64,000 nucleotides of DNA from Rhodococcus rhodnii (GTDB lineage Bacteria > Actinomycetota > Actinomycetes > Mycobacteriales > Pseudonocardiaceae): assembly GCA_000720375.1 (NCBI GenBank), contig JOAA01000026.1, positions 124,001 to 188,000 of the forward strand, given 5' to 3'. The position numbers and the translations under genes are program-made. The notes beneath the pieces are model-generated. The model worked only from the letters and a program-made list of their open reading frames with translations, searched no databases and was not told where the DNA came from. This document shows, in pieces, positions 45,207 through 54,335 of the stretch; within the stretch, counting starts at the first letter, position 1, and the number at the start of each line of letters is the position of its first letter.

Positions 45207-45563
45207 CTAGTGACCGGGATCATCCCGGAGGCGTTCGGCGGCCTCGATCAGCTGTTCGACCTGGTGGACAGTCAAGTTGGTGGCCACTTCCACCAACCGT
45301 CCCAGTTTTTCGATCGACTCGTACGGCTGTGGTTCCAGTTCTCCGGGCTCCGCGGATACGTCCGCGATGACCAGCAGGTCGGCCACGGGCATGTGCAGCA
45401 GCGGGGCGAGTTCGGCCAGAGCTTTCGGATCCGGCGGTGGATCGCCTGCCAGCAGGCTCGCGATCGTGGATCGAGCGCGGCCCGTCGCCCTGCTGACCGA
45501 TTTCGTGTTCAGGCCGCGGTTTTCCAGCAGGCCCCGCATGATTCTCGCGTACTCGGCGCTCAC
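45207..45563 (-). CDS. XRE-family HTH regulator between the two Rhs tips
   Basis: Product of 118 aa; GTG 45563 is the longest start and ATG 45539 an alternative, neither with a clear ribosome site. The HTH occupies the first ~65 residues, with NTKSVSRATGRARSTIASLL then AGDPPPDPKALAELAPLLHM. A short helical tail follows (SIEKLGRLVEVATNLTVHQV). It is the only gene in the 510 bp separating the two toxin tips. It could regulate the Rhs genes, or be an unrelated housekeeping-type regulator. It does not resemble a known immunity protein. Confidence 0.88.
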   Translation of the reverse strand: MSAEYARIMRGLLENRGLNTKSVSRATGRARSTIASLLAGDPPPDPKALAELAPLLHMPVADLLVIADVSAEPGELEPQPYESIEKLGRLVEVATNLTVHQVEQLIEAAERLRDDPGH

Positions 45564-45602
45564 CGGTACAGGCTATCCCGGCCAGACCTGGTGGCGCAGA
45601 GC

Positions 45603-45640
45603 GAAAGGGCTGGGCATCACCCGGATGCCCAAGCCCTTTC
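45603..45640 (-). terminator. Terminator of Rhs-2
   Basis: GAAAGGGCTGGGCATC and GATGCCCAAGCCCTTTC pair over 16 bp with one bulged A around ACCCG. The hairpin begins 16 bp past the Rhs-2 stop on the minus strand and also lies upstream of the XRE start. Confidence 0.82.
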
Positions 45641-45655
45641 ATCGTGCCGCGTTCG

Positions 45656-48600
45656 TCATCTGTCGGTCGGGATCTTGTACCGGCCGCGGTGATCGGGATT
45701 ACCTGTCGTTCTCGTGAAGGAGAACTCGAGGTTCGCGTATCCCTGTTCCTTGGCCTTGGGGAGATAACGGTTCAGCACCAGGCCCCAGATCTCCCCCTGG
45801 GGCAGTTTCTTGCGGTTTTCCTCCCAGTTGACACTCATGTCGGCAGGCACGAAGTCGACGCCGTCAAGCACGATTGTGTCGTCGTAGTCGTAGACGACCC
45901 TCGCGCTGACCAGGTACACCTTGCCGTCGGACAAGGTGACCTCGTCCTCGTAACGCCTGCCGATCTTGAATTCCGGGCATTCGTTGTGTACGAGGACCGG
46001 CTTGGCACCGACCATCACGTGGTAGGTGTGCAGATCCTGGACGGTCAGGTTGTACGCGGCCGTGACTTGCTGGGTGCCTGCGCGGAATCCCTTGACCTCG
46101 ACGCGTTCGCCGGTCGCGGTGAGCAGGCTGTCGCCTGGGTCGAGCTGGTCGGCCCGCTGCCACTCGCGATCGGTTTCGTTCCAGAACCGGTGATCCCGGG
46201 TCGTGGTGACCGTGGCACCGTCCTCTGTGACCAGATCCTGGACCATGTCGCCGTGCACCATCACCGCGGTGACGGTCTTCGCGGCCCGCTGCCCGGTTTC
46301 CGGGTCGGTGGCGAGCACCTGGTCACCGATCTTGACCTTCGCGATCGGTTTGGCCGACCCGTCGGCCATCACCACGGCGGTCTCGCCGGTGAAGCTGCAG
46401 TACTCCGGTTCCCTGGCGGATTCCTTGGCTTCCTTACGCCCCCAGTTGGCGAGTTTCTTGACCAGCCTGCCCATGTTGCGAATGCTGCCCCGGCCAGGGG
46501 TCGGCATCACATCCTCGTCGAAGATGATCTGGTCGAGCTGATCGGCGAACTCCTCACTGCATGCCGCGCTCGTATCCTCAAGCTCATCGCACGCCAACTT
46601 CAGGATGAGCGCCGAGTGGCCTAGGTCGTACCCGTTGTCGCGGGCGCTCGACATCACGGGCTGCCCGATGGTCTTGCGGTTCGCCATCGACAGCAACGCC
46701 GCGAAGTCCTTGGTGTCCTTCGGATTGACCCGGATGCGGTTGATGTATCCACCGCCGTCGGACGTTTTGCGGGAGACGATTCCGTTGCCGTGGTTCTGTC
46801 TGGACGGCGGGGGTACGCCGATGACTGTCTGGCTGCCATCGCTGTTGTTCCTGATGCCCCACTGGCCGCCGTCCATGCTGTCGTCGCCACCGACGAGCCA
46901 CATGCCGCTCGGGTCGCTGAACGTGATCGGGCTGTTGTTGCTGTAGGTGTACCCGTGCATCTGCTGCGGATCCGAGGGATCCATGATCGGGTCCACCGAC
47001 AGGAACCGGCCGGTCTGCGAGTCGTACTGCCGTGGGCCCATTGTGGTCAGGCCGATCGACTCATCCACTGTGCCGCCGACGAAACCCTTCTCGCCGGGGA
47101 ACAACGGCTGCTGACCGCGTGGACCACCGAACGGAAGCTGACGACGCTTGTCGGCTTTCAGCTCAGCCGGATCGACTGCCACCTGGTTGGTGCCTTGGTG
47201 GTCGGACGCCAGCCAGGTCAGCTTGCTCCCGACGCGCACCGCGACGGGCTTGCCCGCGTGCGAGTAGGTCCGGGTCACCGTCTTGGTGCCGGTTGCCTTG
47301 TCCACCCGGACCTCCTGGCTGCCCAGGTAGAGCGTGCTGCCTGCCGGGTCGTGCCGGATCAGGCGCTGGCCGTCCGCGGTGTAGACGAAGCTGGTCTCAG
47401 CGCCCTTGTCGGTCACCTTGCCCAGCAGGCCTTCGTCGGTCCAGTCCAGTACCTGACTGTCGCGTTTGATCGTGTTCCCGGCCGGGTCGTAGTCGTAGGC
47501 CTTGGTCGCGGCCGCCGCACCGGCGAAACCGAAGTCCATCGAACGCAACCGGGGCGACGAACCGGTGTAGTGGTAGGTCGACGTCAGCTCAGGCCCTGCG
47601 CCGCCGCGAAGGCTGTCCGACAGCCGGTTGCCGACCTTGTCATACCGGAACGACTGCCAGTAGGGCTCCGGGCCGGTCGTACCGAGGACCGGTTCCGCGC
47701 ACCCGGTGTCCGGCGTCCAAGCCTCGGTCAACCGTCGCAAGTGGTCATATCGGAAACACTGTGTGTCGACCTTTTGACCGATTGGTTTGTCCACGATTGA
47801 CAGGACGTTGCCCGCCGGGTCGTAGGTGTAGTTGACATCGGTCTGCATCGGCTTCGAAGTCTCGGTGTCCACGATGGACCTCGTGAGCCGACGTGTCTTC
47901 TCGTCGAAGTAGTACGACAACCACACGCGCTGCGGCAGCACGCCGAGCTGCAGGCGCTCCGGTTCGCCGTACACGGTGTACAGCGACTGGGAGACGTAGT
48001 CGGTCTGTCCATTGAGGCTGCTCGTGGTGGTCGTTGGACGGCCGAGGTCGTCGTGGCTGTAGGTCAGTGTTTCTGCAGGCATGGTGTCGATCTGCGGAAG
48101 CGCCGCGTTGATCTGAGTGCCATCCGGGCCGTACTGCGCCTTCGCCACATAGGTACCGGCGAGTTTCCCCTCCACCGCGGGAATCTCGATCTCAGTCCGA
48201 TAAGGACGAGCACCGATGTCGTACCCGGTGACTCTGGTGACGTAGGCATGACCGTTCACATAGCGCGTGGCGCTGGCCAACATCCCCTTGCCGTTGGAGG
48301 CGGTGTCGTACGCCCACTCAGCCAGTTTCGTGGTGTCCCGCGACATCGTCTTGCGCCGCCCCAACGCGTCATACGTGTTGGTCAGCGTGATGCCGCGAGC
48401 ATCGGTCGTCTCGGTGAGCCTGCCGAGCTTGTCGTACTTCAGCGTGGTTCGGCCCTTGACCGGATCGTCCTTGAGGACCACGCGTCCACTTAGGTCGTAC
48501 TCGAACTTCCATGTGTTGTCACCGGGATCGGTCACCTGTGCGACTTGCCCGTCAGGGTGGTACGAGTAGGCGGTGGTGTCGAAGACGCCTGGCGCGGAGT

Positions 48601-51600
48601 AGGTCAGCTTCTGGACCACCTGGCCACGAGCGTCGGTCACCGTCGTCGTCGTTGTCCCACCGGCCGGCGGGGTGACGGTAACGCGGTCGCCGCCGTATTC
48701 CGTGGTGGTCTTCCATTGCTCGGTGGGGGCCATGAAGATCTGCTCGACGGCTCGCTCCGCGCCGTCGTACTTGGTCACCGTGTGCCCGGGCACGCCATCA
48801 AGGTTGGTGGCCTGCCACAGCCGCATGTCCACCGGAGCCTTGTTGAAGAAGGGCATTGTGGACAGATAAGCCCGGCCGTGCGAGTCGTAACGGGTGTCGG
48901 TCAGCAGGCGTCCGTCCTGTGTGGGCACCTGCGTCTGCCGCGGCCGCAGCAGGCCGTCGAGGATCTGCGTCGACGTGATGTACTTCCCGTTCGGCCCCAG
49001 CTGTTTGGTCTCCACCGCGTTGGGCGCGTCATGGCTGATCGTGTAGCTGAACTTGGCGCTGCCCGACTGCCGCCTCGAGCGGTCCCGGTCCGGCGACCAC
49101 GTCTCGATCAGCCTGCCCAGCGCGTCGTACTGCGACTGCGAGACACGTCCGTTCGCATCCTTCGTGTGGATGGCGATTCCGCGCAACTCGTCGTATGTCG
49201 TCGTCGTGGATTCGTTGAGGGCGTTGGTCACCGTCGTAGAGGTGACCGGGCCACCCAAGCTGGGGTTGAACGAGACCTTGCTCTGGTGGCCTTCCGCGTC
49301 GAGCACCGCAAGACCTCGACCGTGCCGGTCGTAGTCGGTCGTCCGCGCCTTGCTGATGTACACGGCCTCGCCGTCGGCGAATCCGGACAACTGCTTGATC
49401 TCGGTGGGGTTGCCGACACTGTCGTAAGTGGAGACGGTCTCGCTGAGCGCGTGGACCGGCAGGTTCACCGGCACACCACAATGCACCGAGACGGTCTGGA
49501 TTCGCGACGGCAGAGCCATCAGCCACGTGTCGGGCCGGCGGTCGTACTCGTTTCGCGTGCACCGGTCGTCCTTGTCGGTGCCGACGTCACCGAAGTCGTC
49601 GATCGCGATGACCGAACCGGTCAGGTCCGCGTCGTCGTACTTGTTGACGCTCTTGGTCTGCCGGACTCCGCCGGCCTTCAGCGGTGTGTACGTCTGGGCC
49701 GTGCCAGGGCGGACGATGTGGGCCTTGAACGGGCCACGGACGGCCGTTGGCTCCTTGCGGAAGTGCGGTTCGCTGATGGTCTTGGTGACCACGGTGTCGG
49801 TCTCGCCGAGGTAGGTGATCGACTCGCGCATCTGGCCGTTGAGCCAGTTCTCGTCGAGCGCCTCACCGTTCTCGCTGTCCCGGACCTTGAATTCCCTTCC
49901 GTGGTCACCGTTCATGCCACGGTAGAAGGTCTGCACGGTCTTCGAGCGCGGGCCGTCGGATCCGTTGCCCTTCAACACGGTCACCGTGCCGTAGCCGCGG
50001 AAGCTGTTCCAAGTGCGCTCCGCGTCGGGCGTGAACTCGGACTCGTCCTTGTGCCACGCGGCGCTGTTGGCCGGGTACTGGTACGTCGTGGTGTCGGCGA
50101 CCGTGCTGCCCATCCGGTCCAGCGACGTCACCTGGGCGACCACGTATTTGTGGAAGTAGTCGGTGCGTGGCGCGCTCAACGGAGCAGCCCACTTGGCCGG
50201 GTAGCACCGCATCGTGTTCTGCTCAGGCACTTTGGGATCCGGCATGGCCCGGCCCGGCACGCACTCCGGCTCGGCGTAGCGGATGCCCGTGACACCACCG
50301 CTCTCGGACAGGATCGCGTTCATCCGGTAGCGGATCAGCTTCGAATGCCCGTCACCGGGCGTGTACACCCGGTTGGGCAGGCGCGCGCCCTCGAAGACCA
50401 CTTCGGGAAGCGGGATCCTCTCGGCACCCGCCGGTCCGGTGTGCCCGGTGTGCGTGACCCCGGCGAGCCACATCGCCGGGCGTTCGCCGTCACCCGGCTC
50501 CGGGTAGGTGTGCCGCAACGTCCAGGAGTCGACCGGTGCGAAGGTGCCGGCCTTGCGGATCTGAGTGGTGATCTTGTGCAGCCGCTTCGTCGAGAAGAAG
50601 GAGGGCGACCAGCGGTCCTTGCAGACGTTGTCGTCACACTTCAGGTTCGAAGGCACATCCGGCCAGTTGTTGAGGTTCCCGCAGTCTGTGCCCGGGATGC
50701 ACCGGTCGGCCACATCGAACACGACCCGCCCGGAGGCCTGGACCGCCGCGTCGTCGGCGCGCAGACCGTAGTCGATGGTGGTCAGGTAGCCGCCACGATC
50801 GTATGTGCTGACGGCGGTGGCCTTGTTGCGGCCGTACTTGTTGGTTTCGGTCTCGTAGTTGTAGACCATCATGTCGCCGGTGCGGCTGATGACCTTGTCC
50901 ACGTTCCACCGGTAGGTCCGGTCACACCAGGAGCTCGCGAAACCGGCGGGGTTGTAGCACGGTTCGCCGCTGTCGTCACCGAAGACCGGGACCTTCCACG
51001 CGGACTTGGCCTCCGGCCGCGAGCCGAAGAAGTACTGGGTGCCGTCCGTGGTCGTGACCTTCCACGACTCGTCACGATCCTCAGGCTTGCCCAGCCGTTC
51101 GATCCGCGAGCCGTCGTCACTCTTGCCCCGCCACGCACCCGATTTCTCGTCGCGGATCAGCATGGTGGCCGATCCGTTGAGCGACAGCGTGGCATTGTCG
51201 TTACGCCAGCACTGGTCCATCGGCTTCTCGCTGTCGGCGTTCTCGACATCCCGCTGACAGCTGTCGTAGGTGCGCTCGACAAAACCAGGCCACAGCGCCC
51301 AACCGTCGCCGACCCACGACGCCTGGTTGTTGGTGGCACTGGTCAGCCCGTCGACCGCACTGGACGAATAGGACAGTGCCAACGACGGCTGCACACCACC
51401 CGGGACCTGGGTCACGGCGAGCGGATAGGACCACGAGAAATCGCCCGTCTGCCCGGACACCTGCCAGGTCGCCGACGGCGACAGCGATGTGGCCGAATAG
51501 TTCCCGCCACCGCTCCCATGCTGCCTGTCGCCCTGCTCGCCCCGCAGTGCGTTCTTCTCTGACTCGGCATCGGCCGGATTGTGGGGTTGCACTCCGGCAA

Positions 51601-51757
51601 CACTCGAACCCACCGAGGCGACTTCAGGCAGGGCAACCGAGGGGCCGCCCTCGGCGACCGCGATCTGCGGCATCGCGACCGCAACCACCAGCGTGCCCGA
51701 CAACGTGACTGTCGACGCGACTGACAGCCGCCGTCTCAGCCGAGAGAAACTCAACAC
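45656..51757 (-). CDS. Rhs/YD-repeat polymorphic toxin, HINT pretoxin, unrecognised tip (Rhs-2)
   Basis: Product of 2033 aa from GTG 51757, with AAGGAG 8 nt upstream; ATG 51811 would place 18 extra residues before a good signal peptide. Architecture mirrors Rhs-1: N-terminal shell (LALSYSSSAVDGLTSATNNQ), YD repeats, Rhs core GPRQYDSQTGRFLSVDP, and a HINT domain at residues 1787-1925 (CSFTGET, TTTRDHRFWN, PVLVHN). The 108-residue tip starts ECPEFKIGRRYEDEV and contains DGVDFVPADMSVNWEENRKK and NLEFSFTRTTGNPDHRGRYK. It shares nothing obvious with the Rhs-1 tip, and I do not recognise the fold. Secretion and toxin role are inferred from the architecture. Confidence 0.9.
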   Translation of the reverse strand: MLSFSRLRRRLSVASTVTLSGTLVVAVAMPQIAVAEGGPSVALPEVASVGSSVAGVQPHNPADAESEKNALRGEQGDRQHGSGGGNYSATSLSPSATWQVSGQTGDFSWSYPLAVTQVPGGVQPSLALSYSSSAVDGLTSATNNQASWVGDGWALWPGFVERTYDSCQRDVENADSEKPMDQCWRNDNATLSLNGSATMLIRDEKSGAWRGKSDDGSRIERLGKPEDRDESWKVTTTDGTQYFFGSRPEAKSAWKVPVFGDDSGEPCYNPAGFASSWCDRTYRWNVDKVISRTGDMMVYNYETETNKYGRNKATAVSTYDRGGYLTTIDYGLRADDAAVQASGRVVFDVADRCIPGTDCGNLNNWPDVPSNLKCDDNVCKDRWSPSFFSTKRLHKITTQIRKAGTFAPVDSWTLRHTYPEPGDGERPAMWLAGVTHTGHTGPAGAERIPLPEVVFEGARLPNRVYTPGDGHSKLIRYRMNAILSESGGVTGIRYAEPECVPGRAMPDPKVPEQNTMRCYPAKWAAPLSAPRTDYFHKYVVAQVTSLDRMGSTVADTTTYQYPANSAAWHKDESEFTPDAERTWNSFRGYGTVTVLKGNGSDGPRSKTVQTFYRGMNGDHGREFKVRDSENGEALDENWLNGQMRESITYLGETDTVVTKTISEPHFRKEPTAVRGPFKAHIVRPGTAQTYTPLKAGGVRQTKSVNKYDDADLTGSVIAIDDFGDVGTDKDDRCTRNEYDRRPDTWLMALPSRIQTVSVHCGVPVNLPVHALSETVSTYDSVGNPTEIKQLSGFADGEAVYISKARTTDYDRHGRGLAVLDAEGHQSKVSFNPSLGGPVTSTTVTNALNESTTTTYDELRGIAIHTKDANGRVSQSQYDALGRLIETWSPDRDRSRRQSGSAKFSYTISHDAPNAVETKQLGPNGKYITSTQILDGLLRPRQTQVPTQDGRLLTDTRYDSHGRAYLSTMPFFNKAPVDMRLWQATNLDGVPGHTVTKYDGAERAVEQIFMAPTEQWKTTTEYGGDRVTVTPPAGGTTTTTVTDARGQVVQKLTYSAPGVFDTTAYSYHPDGQVAQVTDPGDNTWKFEYDLSGRVVLKDDPVKGRTTLKYDKLGRLTETTDARGITLTNTYDALGRRKTMSRDTTKLAEWAYDTASNGKGMLASATRYVNGHAYVTRVTGYDIGARPYRTEIEIPAVEGKLAGTYVAKAQYGPDGTQINAALPQIDTMPAETLTYSHDDLGRPTTTTSSLNGQTDYVSQSLYTVYGEPERLQLGVLPQRVWLSYYFDEKTRRLTRSIVDTETSKPMQTDVNYTYDPAGNVLSIVDKPIGQKVDTQCFRYDHLRRLTEAWTPDTGCAEPVLGTTGPEPYWQSFRYDKVGNRLSDSLRGGAGPELTSTYHYTGSSPRLRSMDFGFAGAAAATKAYDYDPAGNTIKRDSQVLDWTDEGLLGKVTDKGAETSFVYTADGQRLIRHDPAGSTLYLGSQEVRVDKATGTKTVTRTYSHAGKPVAVRVGSKLTWLASDHQGTNQVAVDPAELKADKRRQLPFGGPRGQQPLFPGEKGFVGGTVDESIGLTTMGPRQYDSQTGRFLSVDPIMDPSDPQQMHGYTYSNNSPITFSDPSGMWLVGGDDSMDGGQWGIRNNSDGSQTVIGVPPPSRQNHGNGIVSRKTSDGGGYINRIRVNPKDTKDFAALLSMANRKTIGQPVMSSARDNGYDLGHSALILKLACDELEDTSAACSEEFADQLDQIIFDEDVMPTPGRGSIRNMGRLVKKLANWGRKEAKESAREPEYCSFTGETAVVMADGSAKPIAKVKIGDQVLATDPETGQRAAKTVTAVMVHGDMVQDLVTEDGATVTTTRDHRFWNETDREWQRADQLDPGDSLLTATGERVEVKGFRAGTQQVTAAYNLTVQDLHTYHVMVGAKPVLVHNECPEFKIGRRYEDEVTLSDGKVYLVSARVVYDYDDTIVLDGVDFVPADMSVNWEENRKKLPQGEIWGLVLNRYLPKAKEQGYANLEFSFTRTTGNPDHRGRYKIPTDR
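46890..51757 (-). repeat. Inverted-repeat arm 2 (Rhs-2 body)
   Basis: This is the reverse-strand partner of arm 1. The region between the arms (about 43860-46890) holds both linkers, both HINT domains, both tips, the XRE gene and both terminators. Crossover in the arms would invert exactly this tip region. Confidence 0.8.
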
Positions 51758-51850
51758 AACATGGCTCCTTGATCCAAGACTCCGGACTCCTCGACAGGAG
51801 ACGGCGTCCATTCGCGCGGAAACTACGCAAGGGCCACATGCGACACAACG

Positions 51851-51869
51851 GGTTTCAGCCCTGCCTGAA
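51851..51869. promoter_or_regulatory. Shared Rhs motif, copy 2
   Basis: GGTTTCAGCC-N4-CTGAA, matching the copy at 38850-38868, lies 94 bp upstream of the Rhs-2 start. Here it is part of an imperfect palindrome (GGGTTTCAG with CTGAACCC). Confidence 0.5.
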
Positions 51870-51880
51870 CCCAGGCGCCG

Positions 51881-52618
51881 CTACGCGCCCGCCTTGTGCA
51901 TGAAAGCCTCGAGCCGATCGGCAAAGCCGGGTGCCGCGGCGACGAAGTGACCAGCGCCCGGATGCACGGTTCGCTCGCCGTTGAGCGCATCCGCGAGAGC
52001 GTCACAGATCCGCTCGAGCGCAGCCGCGTGGTCACCGGACGCGACGAGCACCGGGACTCCGGCGTCCCGTATCGCATCGAGTCGCGGGCGCGCCTCGCTT
52101 GTCGGGCGGCTACCGTGCGCCCGGTGAACGCCGGCGACCACTTCTTCGGGGAGCGGACCGTCGCCGACGGGCGCGCCCGCGATGCGGAGAAACTCGCGCA
52201 GCTCGGCCGAATCCATGTTCATCCCGTGCGTGATGACCGCGTCACCGATGCGCTCAAGCCGTGCGACTTCGGGGTCGCCGGGAACCAGGTAGTTGAGCGG
52301 CGGCTCGATCAGTGTGAGCGAGCGCACGCTGTCCGGCTCGGCAGCGGCTGCGATCAATGTCCCGAGTACGCCGTAAGAGTGGGCGACAACGTGCGGGCGG
52401 CCGACGAGCAGCGGTGCCAGGTCCTGGGCGTCCACCTCGAAGTCCTGACGTTCCTGAGGAGGTGGACTGGGCGGGTAACCACGGCGATGGACGTATGCCA
52501 GCGTCCATCGATCGGCCAGCGCGGCGAGAGCACCCCACGTCGTCCGCGCACTGGCACCGCCATGCACAAGCAGGACCTCCGGCCCAGCGCCGTCGCGCAC
52601 CACCACGATTTCACCCAC
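51881..52618 (-). CDS. Alpha/beta-fold hydrolase
   Basis: Product of 245 aa from GTG 52618. The oxyanion motif is LLVHGGASART, the nucleophile elbow AHSYGVLG (Ser81) and the catalytic His in HPGAGHFVAAAPGFADR near the C-terminus. The acid is probably in VLVASGDHA. It is the standard size for a small-molecule esterase or epoxide-hydrolase-like enzyme; the substrate is unknown. It is divergent from the DUF402 gene with 34 bp between starts. Confidence 0.9.
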   Translation of the reverse strand: MGEIVVVRDGAGPEVLLVHGGASARTTWGALAALADRWTLAYVHRRGYPPSPPPQERQDFEVDAQDLAPLLVGRPHVVAHSYGVLGTLIAAAAEPDSVRSLTLIEPPLNYLVPGDPEVARLERIGDAVITHGMNMDSAELREFLRIAGAPVGDGPLPEEVVAGVHRAHGSRPTSEARPRLDAIRDAGVPVLVASGDHAAALERICDALADALNGERTVHPGAGHFVAAAPGFADRLEAFMHKAGA

Positions 52619-52652
52619 GAGGCGAGCTTAGAGGCCGCTACGATCCGGTGGC

Positions 52653-53171
52653 GTGGTTGAACAAGCTCGTCCTGAGCGGATCACAGTGTTGAGCGGTGAC
52701 TTGCCGTACCCGGGTGTGCGGGTCGGCAGGGTCGCTGCCTATGAGTTCGACATTCCCGACGGGAGGTACGTCCGGCCGGACGCCGGGCGCAGGCAGCGCG
52801 CCTTTCTGTTGCTCGACGAATCGGCCCAGCTCAACCAGCCGGTGGTGTTCAAGCCGGAGCGGGCCGGCTGGTGGTACGTCGACCTGGTGGGCATCCGTGA
52901 AGAGGGCGACACGATCCACGTCGTCGACCATTACGTCGACTTCATCGTCGGCCCGCCCGGACTTCCTTACCGGATACTGGATTTGGAGGAGCTAGGCGCG
53001 GCGATGATCGCCGGAACGCTGACGCCCCAACAGGTCGCGCACGTCCTCGCCGCGACCCAGGCATTCGCTGACCGGCACCTGCAGGGCAAGAGGCATCATG
53101 GACCCGAGTGGCCGGACTTCCCGCCTGCCGCGCTCGCCGCCGTGCGTGACATCGGAATACCCTCCCGCTGA
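52653..53171 (+). CDS. DUF402 domain protein
   Basis: Product of 172 aa from GTG 52653. The DUF402 core shows RAGWWYVDLVGIREEGDTIH and VVDHYVDFIVGP, with the conserved aspartates and tyrosines of this beta-barrel family. The FomD nucleotide-hydrolase group is a characterised relative. It is followed by a helical tail, DRHLQGKRHHGPEWPDF. It is a cytosolic nucleotide diphosphatase or phosphohydrolase by family inference. Confidence 0.82.
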   Translation: MVEQARPERITVLSGDLPYPGVRVGRVAAYEFDIPDGRYVRPDAGRRQRAFLLLDESAQLNQPVVFKPERAGWWYVDLVGIREEGDTIHVVDHYVDFIVGPPGLPYRILDLEELGAAMIAGTLTPQQVAHVLAATQAFADRHLQGKRHHGPEWPDFPPAALAAVRDIGIPSR

Positions 53172-53406
53172 TCGGTTTTGTGTCGGGCTCGCTCCTCTTG
53201 CGATTGTCCTTTGTAGATTGGTTTTGGCGGTAAAGGCGGCGCGGGTTCGGGTATGGGGGCTTGTGCGGCGGTCTGCTGGAATGGATCACTGTCAATCCGG
53301 CGTCCTGCGTAATCAAATAGCCCGATGTGGCTATGTTTCGACCCGTAGGCGTCTGGATACGATGTGTAATCAAGCGGCGACGCTACCGCACTGGGGAGTG
53401 ATATCG

Positions 53407-54330
53407 GTGACGCAATGGATTTTGGCCTTTGATGCCGATTGCCATTTTTGCCGGGACGTGATCGATCGCATACAGGCATCCGCGAACGGGGCACTCACTA
53501 TCGCTGGTCTCAAGGAGCGGCATATTCAAGAACTGAGGGAACGTGTACTTGGTCAGGAGCCTGTCTGGGCGCCTACATTACTTGCTGTCGATGGCGAGAA
53601 TGTGCGCGCGTGGACGGGTGCGGCTCTTTCGGTAAGGATGGCTCGACTGCTTGGCGTGCGCGGATCGCTCAGAGTGGCGAGTGCCCTCAAAGATGCCGAA
53701 ATCGTTCAGCATCCAGGTCGGCGCCGACTGCTGAAAGCGGTACCAGGACTTGCGCTCGGCGCGTTCCTGGCCACCGGTGGCCTTGCCACGCCTGCGATGG
53801 CCCAACCAGGCATGAGCAAAGCGAGGCGGTGGGCGCTGGCGAACGCTGATCGCCTGCCGACGGCATACGACGACGTCATCTCCTACCCGATGGCCTATCG
53901 AAAGGCCATAGTCGCCGCCTTGCCTCCGCACACACGTAGTGCGTTGTGGGCCGAGCACATTCGACGGTTCCAAGCCGCGCAACCGATGCTCACCGGCCCT
54001 CAAAAGGAGGTCATCGGCGAGGCGCTGCGAGTGGTTTCGCGATCATTCACCGCCGACGGAAATCAGGCCGCGCCGGACGCGTTGTACGAAGCGGCCGTCG
54101 CCGCTTTCGGAGTCGACAAGGCCCAAGAGTTGCTCAAGACACTGGGGCCGAAGAGTGACGCCGTGGCACCTGCCGCATCCGGCGCGGAGCTCGAGGACTG
54201 CGAAAATGCCTGTAAGACGGACGGTTGTGGCGGCGGAGAAGTGTGCTATGCCGAACCGTGGAATTGCAACCGCACTTCTGTGGGCTGCGGTATTTTCTGG
54301 TTGTCTCCGTGTGACGGCACGTGTCGGTAA
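53407..54330 (+). CDS. Bacteriocin fulvocin C-related protein
   Basis: Product of 307 aa from GTG 53407, preceded by GGGGAG with 8-nt spacing; ATG 53362 is possible but lacks a ribosome site. Residues 1-95 form a thioredoxin-like DCC-type domain (WILAFDADCHFCRDVID, Cys12/Cys15; APTLLAVDGENVRAWTG). Residues ~104-133 resemble a Tat/internal signal (RRRLLKAVPGLALGAFLATG). A helical region (PTAYDDVISYPMAYRKAIV, LPPHTRSALWAEHIRRF) precedes a C-terminal domain with eight cysteines (CENACKTDGCGGGEVC then CNRTSVGCGIFWLSPCDGTC). This order matches proteins annotated as fulvocin C-related. It is likely a secreted disulfide-rich antibacterial, possibly carrying its own redox helper. No dedicated immunity gene was recognised. 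Confidence 0.78.
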   Translation: MTQWILAFDADCHFCRDVIDRIQASANGALTIAGLKERHIQELRERVLGQEPVWAPTLLAVDGENVRAWTGAALSVRMARLLGVRGSLRVASALKDAEIVQHPGRRRLLKAVPGLALGAFLATGGLATPAMAQPGMSKARRWALANADRLPTAYDDVISYPMAYRKAIVAALPPHTRSALWAEHIRRFQAAQPMLTGPQKEVIGEALRVVSRSFTADGNQAAPDALYEAAVAAFGVDKAQELLKTLGPKSDAVAPAASGAELEDCENACKTDGCGGGEVCYAEPWNCNRTSVGCGIFWLSPCDGTCR

Positions 54331-54335
54331 TCCCG

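Noticed and set aside
45207..45563. XRE protein as the immunity protein
   Set aside because: It has a clear DNA-binding HTH and is on the opposite strand to Rhs-1; immunity remains only a remote possibility.
48545..51562. Open frame of about 1000 codons on the plus strand, opposite Rhs-2
   Set aside because: Antisense shadow of a very GC-rich gene; rich in Arg, Val, Gly and His without domains, and Rhs-2 on the other strand is unmistakable.
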